Shown here piece by piece: positions 47,310-57,066 of a stretch of DNA of 64,000 bases. Numbering within the stretch: the stretch's first letter is position 1; every line of letters begins with the position of its first letter. The notes beneath the pieces are model-generated. The model made no database searches and was not told the DNA's origin. It saw nothing but the letters and a program-made list of their open reading frames with translations. Made by a program: the position numbers and the translations under genes. The stretch comes from Helicobacter didelphidarum (GTDB taxonomy: Bacteria > Campylobacterota > Campylobacteria > Campylobacterales > Helicobacteraceae), in contig NZ_NXLQ01000001.1 of assembly GCF_003364195.1 (NCBI RefSeq), positions 124,001 through 188,000 of the forward strand, in the 5' to 3' direction.

Positions 47310-48162
47310 AAGTATAATTTTACTGAAAATAGAAATTTATCAAGTAACTTCATTAACAATTATATAGAATTGAAGTATTAATAATTTGTAGGTTTTTTAT
47401 TTCAGTGTTGTTTTACTATCTCTAAAACATTTGATAACAATTTAATTAGTAATAGATGTGTATGTATACCTAAATAAACCCAAAATTTGATGAATTTAGC
47501 CACTATCAAATACAATAATGGAAACATGTATGGAGATACAAAAATTTGATTCCAAAAGTTATAATATTGACGCATCAAAAATGGATTAAATTATGGTATC
47601 GAATCATCACTACTTTTATTGTGTGTTTGCGAATGATATGAAATGTTTTTAGATTCTAGAATTTGATAGAATTATGATTGATTGTCCCGATAATAATAGA
47701 AACAAGCTTTATAGTAGCGGAAGTTTATATAATAGGAGTAATCTTAGTTTTATTAATCCTAAGTTAGGAATCTATGAAAGGATTCCATAAACAATAATTT
47801 GTGATTATTCAAAGGGAGTAAGGGTTTGTAAAAATCCCCATAAGGAGATTTATGCTAATCTATAAATGAGCTTACAATACAAATTCTAATAGCATAAATA
47901 ATTGAGAATCTTTTATGTAATCTGATATAGGTCATAGGCATTGAGGTAGTATGTAATCCAAAAATTTCAACAATTGAGGCTTGTTCTAAAGATATATAAG
48001 ACATGATATTATCAAGCATAATTCTATTGACACGAATATCCAGAGATTACAAATGCTGTGTAGGCGGTGTTTAATAAATGTTTTATGTTGTGCTATACAA
48101 TATTGATATACAACAAACATTTGTTGAATTTAAAGCTTAAATATAATTTTTAAAGGAATGTT
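47310..48162. other. 0.85-kb intergenic region, possible gene decay
   Basis: Only very short frames are open, some behind ribosome-site-like GGAG sequences (for example around 47841-47866). This suggests a decayed gene, but I cannot identify it. An inverted repeat near 48111-48126 may belong to the control region of the multicopper oxidase. Confidence 0.35.
48111..48126. promoter_or_regulatory. Inverted repeat upstream of the multicopper oxidase gene
   Basis: CAACAAA and TTTGTTG flank two bases, 37-52 bases before the ATG. The position suits an operator, for example of a metal-responsive regulator; no regulator gene is adjacent. Confidence 0.3.
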
Positions 48163-49713
48163 ATGAATCGAAGACAATTTTTTACTTTTAATGCTGTGAT
48201 GTTAGCAAGTGCAAATTTTGCTTCAAGTGCAGAATCCAAACATCACAATCATGCAAATATGAACCATAATATTATGAGTCATACCTCAAATCATAATATG
48301 CCAAAGCCAAATGTTGTTTCAAATAACATTCAGCTTTTAGATAGAAAACTATTCCCTTCGAATAATACTCTACCAAAACTTACTTTACTTAAAAACGAAT
48401 CAGAAAAAAAAGGATTTTTTCGTGGAACAATTGTAATAAAAGAATCTAAAATTGAGATAGTAAAGGGAAAGCCAACAACTTTTTATACCTATAATGGCTT
48501 AATACCTGGTCCAAAAATCGAAGCTTATGAAGGCGATACAATTGAGATACTAGTCCAAAATCACTTAAATGAGCCAACTACAATACACTGGCATGGTATG
48601 CCTGTGCCACCAAATCAAGATGGCAACCCACATGATCCAATCCTCCCACACCAAGAGAGAATCTATCGTTTTAGTTTGCCAAATGGAAGTGCTGGGACTT
48701 ATTGGTATCACCCACACCCACACTACATTACTGCAAAGCAAGTGTATATGGGACTTGCAGGAACATTTATTGTGCGCGCAAAAGATGATAAACTCGCCCA
48801 CTTACAAGAACAAGATTTAGTAGTTAGTGACTTGAGATTAGATATTAACGCACAGATTCCAGGTAATAATATCTATGATTGGCTTAATGGTCGAGAGGGT
48901 GAATTTGTGCTTGTGAATGGTGCATTAACACCAAAAATTAGCATTACAGGCACACAACGTCTTAGAATCTATAATGTGTGTGCCGCACGATATTTACAGC
49001 TTTACCTTCCACAATGTAAGTTTATTATAGTGGGTACAGATGGAGGTGCTATCGAATCTCCTCAAAATGTAGGCGATACACTATTCCTTGCTCCAGCACA
49101 AAGAGTCGAAGTTATTATTGAAGCTCCAAACGGTAAATATACACTTCAGAATCTTTATTACGATAGAGATAAAATGATGGTCAAGGATAACAAATCGCCA
49201 TTGAGCATAGCAAACATAACATCAGAAGATCAAGATACAAATGTATTTAAATCACTTCCACAAATACTTAGAAAGCTCCCAGCACTTAGCACACCAAAAG
49301 CGAGTAAAAAAGTAATTTTTAGTGAAATGGAAATGGATCATAGTAGTCATGATATGAAACATATGGAGTCTATGTTGCCTTTTATGTTTCATATCAATGG
49401 TAAGACTTTTGATATGAATAGAGCAGAATTTGAAAGTAAAGTGGGTGAAGTCGAAGAATGGGAAATTATCAATAATTCACATATGGATCACCCATTCCAT
49501 ATACATGGCACACAATTTGAACTTATAAGCTCAACACATAATAACAAGATTATAAAACCTAAGTTTAGAAGTCTGCAAGATACAATTAATCTGCGTCCAA
49601 AGGAGATTCTAAGACTTAGAATGAGACAAGATTTCAAAGGACTTAGAATGTTTCATTGTCATATTTTAGAACACGAGGATTTAGGTATGATGAGCATGGT
49701 TAAGGTAGTGTAA
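48163..49713 (+). CDS. Periplasmic multicopper oxidase (CueO-like)
   Basis: A 516-residue protein with a Tat-type start (NRRQFFTF) and a Met/His-rich segment at about residues 25-50 that could scavenge copper. Copper ligands are complete: HWHG at 142-145, HPH at 183-185, HPFHIH at 443-448, and HCHILEHE at 498-505 with C499, H504 and M509 for the type 1 site. Such enzymes oxidise Cu(I) to the less toxic Cu(II) in the periplasm. Placement after the RND operon supports a shared copper-defence role. Confidence 0.92.
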   Translation: MNRRQFFTFNAVMLASANFASSAESKHHNHANMNHNIMSHTSNHNMPKPNVVSNNIQLLDRKLFPSNNTLPKLTLLKNESEKKGFFRGTIVIKESKIEIVKGKPTTFYTYNGLIPGPKIEAYEGDTIEILVQNHLNEPTTIHWHGMPVPPNQDGNPHDPILPHQERIYRFSLPNGSAGTYWYHPHPHYITAKQVYMGLAGTFIVRAKDDKLAHLQEQDLVVSDLRLDINAQIPGNNIYDWLNGREGEFVLVNGALTPKISITGTQRLRIYNVCAARYLQLYLPQCKFIIVGTDGGAIESPQNVGDTLFLAPAQRVEVIIEAPNGKYTLQNLYYDRDKMMVKDNKSPLSIANITSEDQDTNVFKSLPQILRKLPALSTPKASKKVIFSEMEMDHSSHDMKHMESMLPFMFHINGKTFDMNRAEFESKVGEVEEWEIINNSHMDHPFHIHGTQFELISSTHNNKIIKPKFRSLQDTINLRPKEILRLRMRQDFKGLRMFHCHILEHEDLGMMSMVKVV

Positions 49714-50325
49714 TAGAATTAAGAATGAGGAATATAAGGACTTTTGGGTATTAGCAGAGGATAAGGGGATAGGGGATAGAGTGATATTTGAATGTGGGGA
49801 GTGGCAATAAGGCTGAAAGAGATACTATTTGTATACATTTAAATATTGCAAGCTTAAAAGCTACTTTAAATAATTTTATAAGCTTAGATTCTGAAAAGAT
49901 TAGATAGGAATATAGATGAAAACAAGATTAGAGATTGGAGTGTAGATAGGAGACAAAGGTAATCATGATAAAATATGATAACACAGATTAATCACACATA
50001 ATATTGTTGATATTCATTATAATGGTGAGCAGTCCTACATTATAGAGAAAATCTCAAACTTACAATAAGTTTCAAAGAATATTGCAAGAGTTATACGATT
50101 TTGAAAAACAAATTTCCAGAGTAGATTCTAGCTTATATTTATGCGAACCTTTAGAATTCAAAATGATTTGATGATGTAATAAGAAAGTTATGTAAGTATT
50201 ATAAAGCATTGAATATTGCTATTTGTTTATAGGGATGATATTATATTGATTGTAATCTAACATATAGAATCTTGAATCGAAATTTATAAGTTAAAAACAT
50301 AATATTATCTATGATAAAGTGTGAT
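49714..50325. other. 0.6-kb intergenic region, no gene identified
   Basis: Contains purine-rich sequence after the oxidase gene and short open stretches around 50041-50124, none with a start or ribosome site. It may hold decayed coding sequence. Confidence 0.35.
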
Positions 50326-51153
50326 TTATTGACTATTAAGATATTTTATAGTATTAAAAAGTGCTGGTGCAATAACACTACCATGTGTCTTATTGCTAAA
50401 TTCAACATATCTTAATGTAGTGTTTTGTGGCATAAGTTGTTGTAAATATGTAGTAAGTTGCTTTATGTTTATTTGTTGTTCGCCCTTTAATTCTTCTTTC
50501 TCGCCAATCATGAGAATAACAGCGGTTGGAGAAGATGCAATCGCAGGATTTTTGGGTAAAAAACTAGATTCTCCCCACCAAAGAGATGGAGAAGCAATAA
50601 AATAATACTCAAAACTTTGTGGATAGTGTAATAGGGTATGTAAAACAAAGAGAGCGCCAAATGAGTGTCCAAAAATTGCTTTCTTTTTGGGATTGGTTGG
50701 GTAATTTTTTGCAATGTATGGAACCACAATACCAGTAATGAAAGAATAGAATGCATCTGCTCCACCACCTCCTGTAAATGTTTTATTGAATTTAGAATCT
50801 AAAGGTGGAGTGTAATCAAGAGTCCGAAGTTTTCTATCAAATGCTAGATTACTTTCATGACCAATACCTACAATAATTGGAAGATATTTATATTTATCAG
50901 TATGAGTGAGCAAATTGAGCAATATTGGAAAAAATACATTGCCATCGAGTAAATAGAGAGTTGCATAATTGTGGTGATTTTCTTTTTTTGGTTTTGCAAT
51001 ATGAATCTTATATGATTTCCCTTTTTTATTTTGCAAAGTAATATGTGAAATTTCAAAAATTTCATAGGCACTTTGTGTAATTGTGGGAATTTCTTGAGAT
51101 GGTTTAGCAAAGAGTATGCCTATATAAAGGCATAAAATAACAAAAAATTTCAT
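50326..51153 (-). CDS. Exported alpha/beta-hydrolase, siderophore-esterase (IroE/BesA)-like
   Basis: A 275-residue protein with signal peptide (FFVILCLYIGILFA), a strong AGGAG ribosome site, and the esterase-D/Fes fold. It shows ATLYLLDGNVFF, VGIGHESNLAFDR-LRTLDYTP, and the nucleophile elbow FGHSFGAL with S164 and a late THG (H257). This family includes periplasmic hydrolases of catecholate siderophores and of related esters. Iron uptake is therefore a reasonable guess, but no siderophore receptor is nearby. The catalytic acid was not assigned. Confidence 0.85.
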   Translation of the reverse strand: MKFFVILCLYIGILFAKPSQEIPTITQSAYEIFEISHITLQNKKGKSYKIHIAKPKKENHHNYATLYLLDGNVFFPILLNLLTHTDKYKYLPIIVGIGHESNLAFDRKLRTLDYTPPLDSKFNKTFTGGGGADAFYSFITGIVVPYIAKNYPTNPKKKAIFGHSFGALFVLHTLLHYPQSFEYYFIASPSLWWGESSFLPKNPAIASSPTAVILMIGEKEELKGEQQINIKQLTTYLQQLMPQNTTLRYVEFSNKTHGSVIAPALFNTIKYLNSQ

Positions 51154-51206
51154 ATTTTCTCCTAAATATTTTTAATTTTAATAAATAAAAAATATATTAA
51201 AAATAG

Positions 51207-52028
51207 TTAAATGTTTAATAATATTTTTTCTTTATTTCTAAAGATAGCAATTTTATCAAATCCAATATCTTTTATTAAGTTTATACATACATCATAACCA
51301 TAGCCAATTTGTTCTATACTATGTGCATCACTGCCAAGTGTAATATCTAAGCCAATTTCTTTTATTTTTTCTAAGATGTTTCTACTAGGGTATTGTTCTT
51401 GTATTGCCTTGCGTAATCCTGCTGCATTGATTTCTATTACCATATTATTATCATAAAGAATCTGCAGTGTTTCTTCCATTTTAGTTTCAAGGTCTCTGGG
51501 CATTCTCTTTCCAAATATTTTAGGTAAATCAATATGTCCAACAATTTGAAAATATTGTGTTTTTGCCATGTTTTGCAGGGAATCCAAGTAATGTTCCCAA
51601 GTATTTTTTATACCTCTTTTTGCCCATTCACCAATAAATTCTGGATTATCAAAACCCCATTCATCAAGAAAATGGACAGAGCCAATAAGATAATCAACTT
51701 TTGCTTCTAAAACCTGCTTAAGGATTAAATCCTCTCGCCCCAAGATATAGTCTACCTCAAGAGCACTTAATATTTCAATTTTATTATGAATCTTATCAAT
51801 GTATTGTGTAGGGAGTGGAGAATATAGTCTCTGTAAATCCTTTATTTTTTTAAGATAAATTGGTAGGGTAGCACAATCCATACGATATTTTGAGTCAAAA
51901 TTCATTGGTGCATGACATGAAAATCCAAAAATATCAATTCCACACTTAAGAGCTTTTTGTATATATTCGTCCATAGATCCACTTGCATGATTGCAATAGA
52001 TTGTATGATTATGTAAATCAACTCGCAT
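51207..52028 (-). CDS. PHP-domain phosphatase, histidinol-phosphatase-like
   Basis: A 273-residue protein with the PHP metal motif DLHNHT at residues 4-9 and later clusters SCHAPMNF, ALEVDYI, GSVHFLDEWGF, VGHIDLPKIF and DITLGSDAH. This is the HisK/HisJ type that dephosphorylates histidinol phosphate in histidine synthesis. AGGAG lies ahead of the ATG. It stands next to the exported hydrolase but with a 53-base gap, so an operon is uncertain. H. pylori lacks histidine synthesis, whereas enterohepatic relatives may have it. Confidence 0.88.
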   Translation of the reverse strand: MRVDLHNHTIYCNHASGSMDEYIQKALKCGIDIFGFSCHAPMNFDSKYRMDCATLPIYLKKIKDLQRLYSPLPTQYIDKIHNKIEILSALEVDYILGREDLILKQVLEAKVDYLIGSVHFLDEWGFDNPEFIGEWAKRGIKNTWEHYLDSLQNMAKTQYFQIVGHIDLPKIFGKRMPRDLETKMEETLQILYDNNMVIEINAAGLRKAIQEQYPSRNILEKIKEIGLDITLGSDAHSIEQIGYGYDVCINLIKDIGFDKIAIFRNKEKILLNI

Positions 52029-52260
52029 GTTTTCTCCTGAAATTATTTATATATTTTATATAAAAAGTGTTTTTATCGTTTAGTAATTTAATAAGAAATA
52101 TCAATGATTGTGTTTTGTAGGATAAGAATAATTTGTTGAAAACATAAAAATACTTGTTTTTATATAATAATTTATATGTATCTCGTATAAATTATTCCTT
52201 TCTTTCATTTCATAAACTATAATTATCATGTTAGACTATGAAAGATTATACAATAAAATG

Positions 52261-52572
52261 TTAATATTCATTGTGATGTATTTTATTCTCATGATTTTCT
52301 AAGAGTGAATTAAGTTTTTTATCTGTTCCAGCAATTCCACCAGCGAGTGTAACAAGTATACTAAAATTCAACGCAACAGCAAAAACACAAAAAATACCAA
52401 TAAAAATACTTACCTTAAGTGCATTTTTTGTTGTTGCTTTTTGAATTTGTAACTCCTTTTCTGCAATCTGTAATCTATGTAGTAATTCATTATTGGGAAT
52501 TTGAGATACATTCACATAAGAATTCAAATTATCTTTCAGAGAATTTTTATCAAGAGAAATATCCGAATCCAT
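52261..52572 (-). CDS. Small membrane protein coupled to the metal permease gene
   Basis: A 103-residue protein with a charged, helix-forming N-terminal half (NELLHRLQIAEKELQIQK), one hydrophobic segment (VSIFIGIFCVFAVALNFSILVTLAGGIAG), and a short H/N/E-rich tail (NHENKIHHNEY). AAAGGA precedes the ATG. It begins two bases after the permease stop, so it is surely co-transcribed. No family recognised; a histidine-containing tail could be metal-related. Confidence 0.65.
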   Translation of the reverse strand: MDSDISLDKNSLKDNLNSYVNVSQIPNNELLHRLQIAEKELQIQKATTKNALKVSIFIGIFCVFAVALNFSILVTLAGGIAGTDKKLNSLLENHENKIHHNEY

Positions 52573-52574
52573 AA

Positions 52575-53450
52575 TTATCCTTTATAAAAAATATTAATAA
52601 TATATCGTAAGCAAAAAATAATTAGAGTACATATTACACCAACCAAAGTAATCATAGCACCTGGAGACATGTTATATTGATAAGCAAAAAATAAGCCAAC
52701 AACCATAAATGTGCATGAGAGAAAAGATGAAAAAAACATTTGTGTTTTTAGTGTTTTTGCAAATGTATTGCTGATATATGCAGGTATTGAAAGCATAGCA
52801 AGTACAAGGATTAATCCTGATATTTGCATGCTTAAAATTACACCAATAGCAATAAAAGCAAAAATAATATTCATGAAAAGATTGACTTTTAGTCCCTTTA
52901 ATTCACAAAATTCATAATCATAGCTTATACTCAGAATTTCATTATAATATAATGCAATAAAGGAACATAAAATGACATTAAAAAGAAATATAATCCATAA
53001 TAAGTGAGAATCTACACTAATAAGTGAACCAAAAAGATATGATTCTATATCCGCATTTGCATTTGGAGTAAGATTAATAAAAATAACCCCCACAGACATT
53101 CCAAGTGCCCATAATATCGCACTAAAAGTATCAATATGATTTTCAAATTTCTTTTTTACAATTGCAAGGCTAAAAGCAACAAAAAGAGCACTTATAATTG
53201 ATCCAAGTAAAAGTGAGAAACCATAAAATAAAGCTATTCCAATTCCCGCATACGCACAATGTGCAACACCTCCACCAACAAAAACAATTTTATTTGATAC
53301 AAGTAATGAACCAATAATACCGCTAATGATACTAATGAGTGTGATGGCCATTAAAGCATTTTGTAAAAATGGATTCTCAAGAATAGCATGGAAAAAAGAT
53401 TCAAACATAAGAAAGACTTTATTCTGATTTGAACCATCATCATACATCAT
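52575..53450 (-). CDS. Metal ABC transporter permease (ZnuB/MntB family)
   Basis: A 291-residue inner-membrane permease with eight or so helices. Family hallmarks are FVGGGVAHCAYAGIGIALFYG near the N-terminus, and ALGMSVGVIFINLTPNANADIESYLFGS. Members import Zn(II), Mn(II) or Fe(II). The ATP-binding and solute-binding components are not adjacent. The first ATG (53450) has a GGA upstream; an ATG 14 codons on (53408) would give the usual N-terminus but lacks a ribosome site. Confidence 0.88.
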   Translation of the reverse strand: MMYDDGSNQNKVFLMFESFFHAILENPFLQNALMAITLISIISGIIGSLLVSNKIVFVGGGVAHCAYAGIGIALFYGFSLLLGSIISALFVAFSLAIVKKKFENHIDTFSAILWALGMSVGVIFINLTPNANADIESYLFGSLISVDSHLLWIIFLFNVILCSFIALYYNEILSISYDYEFCELKGLKVNLFMNIIFAFIAIGVILSMQISGLILVLAMLSIPAYISNTFAKTLKTQMFFSSFLSCTFMVVGLFFAYQYNMSPGAMITLVGVICTLIIFCLRYIINIFYKG

Positions 53451-53740
53451 TTATTCCAAGATTGTATTAATAAATACATATATCACATAAGATTTTATCG
53501 TTTTTATTTATGTTGTATTGCATACATTTATAAATACAATTTTTATATTACCATTGAACATTGGATTATAAAATTAGCTTACCAAGCTAAATCCATATTG
53601 CGTTAATTTTTGTATGTTGCTATGTGTCTTGGTAATTACAAGGACAAGTTGGATAATAGATCATAATTAGGGAAATTTTATGAAATATTGTGAAAATTTT
53701 TTACAATTATTTTTTTGAATCTAAATTTTAAAGAGAATAG

Positions 53741-54226
53741 CTATCGAACAAGATAGATTTTAATATTATCACGAATAAGACTTACCCCTTCAAAGTTTTT
53801 TTCAATCATAAAAGATCCTCGAAAGATTTCTAAAAATGCACTTTCAAATTGCATAACTTCTGATAGATGACACATTTTTCTTGTGCTTGCACCATCTTCT
53901 ATATGAATTTGTTGTGGGTTAATGCTTGAAGTATATGCAGACATAAAACGGTTGCAACCAGAAATCCCTGCAATTTGATTATTGGAAATCTGAATTTCTG
54001 CTCCTTCTGCTTGCTCGGGTACTCGCACAAATGCACCATCTATCTCAATGAGATTAATACGCCAATTACCTAGAATATTTATTGGTTTTCTACTTAGATT
54101 TGACTCTGATTGCAATTTGATTTGCTCCTGTGCTATAGCTGTTGGTAAAATAAATGATATACTTGCAATACATGTGGCACACAATAATTTACTAAAATAA
54201 AGTCTTAAACTACAATCTTTTTTCAT
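53741..54226 (-). CDS. HslJ/META-domain envelope protein
   Basis: A 161-residue protein with a signal peptide (LCATCIASISFILPTAIA) and a single META domain. This shows LGNWRINLIEIDG, ISGISGCNRFMSAY-like ISGCNRF, and STRKMCHLSEVMQFESAFLE. In E. coli the related HslJ is a heat-inducible outer-membrane-associated protein linked to novobiocin resistance. GAGGAG ribosome site. Monocistronic. Confidence 0.85.
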   Translation of the reverse strand: MKKDCSLRLYFSKLLCATCIASISFILPTAIAQEQIKLQSESNLSRKPINILGNWRINLIEIDGAFVRVPEQAEGAEIQISNNQIAGISGCNRFMSAYTSSINPQQIHIEDGASTRKMCHLSEVMQFESAFLEIFRGSFMIEKNFEGVSLIRDNIKIYLVR

Positions 54227-54807
54227 ATCAACTCCTCACTGACAATAATATGAATCTCTTTAGATAAAATATAAGCTTTAATTATAACAGATTTTTCCAA
54301 AGAATTAGAAAATATTATTGATGCATTTATAATTTTTGAAAAGATAAGAGAGTTTGTATATAGAGATAAATTCTCCATTTGTAGAATATTTCTTTGTTAT
54401 AAAGAGTAGAGATATTTTGAAATATACTATAAAATAATGAAAATATCCCATTTAATGCATTAATGCAAAGAGTTCATCAATTCATGCTGAAATATTCTAT
54501 ATTATAAACTATTTTTTATAAAGGCAAGACTTGACAATACATAAGAAATGAAGATTACGTTATTGTATTTATTCTATGAATATTTACAAGAAATATATTA
54601 CAACATAGGGTAAAAGTGAGAAAAAAGAAATGTAAAAAGCCTCACATTATTTTGTTTTGTAGTTCTGTGTTGCTGAAATTGTAAATACGCTTTATCATAA
54701 TAAATATTAAGTTAGAAAATGAATATATAAAAATAGTAAAAACTTGTATTTTTTTTGTTAAAATTCAAAATTTAAAGTAAGAATTACATCAGAATAAAAG
54801 GCAAATA
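54227..54807. other. 0.58-kb divergent intergenic region
   Basis: AT-rich, no coding frame seen. Contains an eight-T run (54739-54746) about 60 bases ahead of the dynamin-like gene. Confidence 0.45.
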
Positions 54808-56934
54808 ATGCTAACAGAATCTTCACATACAATATTACAAAGAGAATGTTCACAACAAGATTTAAATATGTTGCATGATAGTACATGGCACAAACTCCTT
54901 GATAATTCCATTTTTGAGATATTTTTACAAGAATGTTTAAAAGTAAAAATGCAAGATTATGATACTGATAATCCAATCTCTACATTGATAGCACACGTGC
55001 GGTATGCACTCACGCAAAGCACCCCATTAACACCAGAACAAAAAACAGATCTGAAAGAATTACAAGAAGATGTTTATAAACCGATGAAAGTAGCTGTTAT
55101 TGGGCAATTTAGTAGTGGAAAAAGCACTTTTCTAAATGCACTTTTGGGGCAAGAGATTCTACCAAGCGGAATCACTCCTGTTACAGCAAAAGTGTGTGAA
55201 ATTGTTTATGGAGAAGAAATTTCGCTTGAGGTTCTTTATAAAAATGGAAAGATTGTCGCAAAACCTATTGGTTTTCTTAATGATGCTGACGAAATGGAAA
55301 ATGCAAAAATTACATCATATAAGCTCTTTGCTCCATTACAATTATTAAAAGAAGTCGTTTTTCTTGATACACCAGGCTTTAATTCACAAAATCAAAGTGA
55401 TACAGATACTACAAATGCCATATTGGAACATGTTGATGGAATCATTTGGCTTACACTTATTGATAATGTAGGGAAAAATAGCGAAAAAGAGATTTTACAA
55501 ACTTATATCAAACGTTATGCAAGCAAAAGTCTTTGTGTTTTAAACCAAAAAGATAGACTAAAAAGTCAGAATGAAATAAACACAAGTCTCGATTATGCAA
55601 AAAAAGCATTTAATGGTTTCTTTGAGGATACGATTGCAATTTCTGCGAGAAATGCCCTTAATGCAATCAATACAATGTATGCTAACAATCCAGCTCCCCA
55701 TGTTTTATCATGTATCAAATTAAAACATGGGGTAAAACAAAAAGCTCAAGAAACAGAGAATATGGAAAAATTCCAAGATATAAATAATACAGAATCAATA
55801 CAAGACAATTTGGAACATCAACAAGAAGATGTAGTAGAAAATGCACATAATCTTTACAGAGATTCTAATATTCAAGCTGTGCTTGATTTTATTTCTACTT
55901 CCATTCAACCGCAAGCAGAAAATGCTAAAAAATATAGAATTTTGCGTACATTGCGTACATTAATTGTGCGAGAAAAAAGGAAAATTCACAAGCTGAATGT
56001 TGCCTATAAAGAACTAGATAAAATATTGCATATTTATAGCGAAAAATTACGTTTTAATCTTTTACAAAGCAACCTTGAAAAGCAATTTAATAAGCTTTTT
56101 GGAATGCTTGACAATGATTTAGATAATCTAACACAAATAATTTATAATAGCTTTGAATTAAGACCTATTGAAATTGTGCGTGAAGGAAAAAATAAATTTG
56201 GTTTTAAAACCAACAATATACAAATACGAGAAGTGAATATGTTGCCAAAAGAGAGACTTTTAAGCCAACTACATAATAGCGACAATGATAGCATTAGGAA
56301 TCTTAAAAAGATAGGTTTTCTTTTTCATGAATTTGGAGAGAATTTTACTCATTTTGTAGTAAATCAAGGGGAAGAATTAAGTAATGATTTAGAATCATGG
56401 TGTGAAGAGACATTACAATCATTAAGATTTTCAGATTCTATCGAAAATGCAATAGGCAGCGAAACAAGGGAAAAATATTTGCAGTCAGAAGTATTAGAAA
56501 ATGAAATTATATATGAGTTTCTTGCAACACAGGATCGTTGTATGCAATCGTTGCGTTGTGAATTAGCATATTTACAACAATCGCTTAGTGATAATTTTGA
56601 AAATATGGTTTTATTGTGTTTAGAACGATTGAATTTTGAAGTGCAAAATGCCCTTTCTAAGCATCGTAAAGATCCCGATACGCTTCCTTTATATAATCCA
56701 ACTCTTGAAAATGTTCGGGATCTGATTAACCTTGGGTTACATTTTAATGTTTATCAAGAAAAATTAAGTCTTAATTTCCCACTTTATAAAAAAACTTTAT
56801 GGAATCTTATGCAAGAATTAACGAAAACTTATAATATTGTGCATACAAAAATTGGATTATGCATAGATAATAATCAAAAAAAGTATGATATTTTGCAAGA
56901 ATGCAATGAAAAAATTAAAACATTCAAAATTTGA
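54808..56934 (+). CDS. Dynamin-like GTPase
   Basis: A 708-residue protein. The GTPase has G1 GQFSSGKS at 99-106, G2 threonine in GITPVTAKV, G3 DTPG at 187-190 and G4 NQKD. A long alpha-helical part follows (about 340-708). Bacterial dynamin-like proteins act on membranes, in fusion, repair or division. In Campylobacter they usually occur as a heteromeric pair of adjacent genes; here only one is present, with folK-flhF convergent downstream. AAAGG ribosome site. Confidence 0.9.
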   Translation: MLTESSHTILQRECSQQDLNMLHDSTWHKLLDNSIFEIFLQECLKVKMQDYDTDNPISTLIAHVRYALTQSTPLTPEQKTDLKELQEDVYKPMKVAVIGQFSSGKSTFLNALLGQEILPSGITPVTAKVCEIVYGEEISLEVLYKNGKIVAKPIGFLNDADEMENAKITSYKLFAPLQLLKEVVFLDTPGFNSQNQSDTDTTNAILEHVDGIIWLTLIDNVGKNSEKEILQTYIKRYASKSLCVLNQKDRLKSQNEINTSLDYAKKAFNGFFEDTIAISARNALNAINTMYANNPAPHVLSCIKLKHGVKQKAQETENMEKFQDINNTESIQDNLEHQQEDVVENAHNLYRDSNIQAVLDFISTSIQPQAENAKKYRILRTLRTLIVREKRKIHKLNVAYKELDKILHIYSEKLRFNLLQSNLEKQFNKLFGMLDNDLDNLTQIIYNSFELRPIEIVREGKNKFGFKTNNIQIREVNMLPKERLLSQLHNSDNDSIRNLKKIGFLFHEFGENFTHFVVNQGEELSNDLESWCEETLQSLRFSDSIENAIGSETREKYLQSEVLENEIIYEFLATQDRCMQSLRCELAYLQQSLSDNFENMVLLCLERLNFEVQNALSKHRKDPDTLPLYNPTLENVRDLINLGLHFNVYQEKLSLNFPLYKKTLWNLMQELTKTYNIVHTKIGLCIDNNQKKYDILQECNEKIKTFKI

Positions 56935-57066
56935 TATACTAAAATAATGAGTGTGTATTTATGAGATAAATTTTAGTGATAAATCAATCAAACTTTTCCG
57001 GGAAGCAGTGCTTGATGAAGAATAAACATTATCCAATATACATTCAGCTAATTTTTAAAATACCTC

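Noticed and set aside
50041-50124. Open stretch after the multicopper oxidase gene that looked like a gene remnant
   Set aside because: When read codon by codon it continues only nine codons beyond a TAG and then stops again; no recognisable protein.
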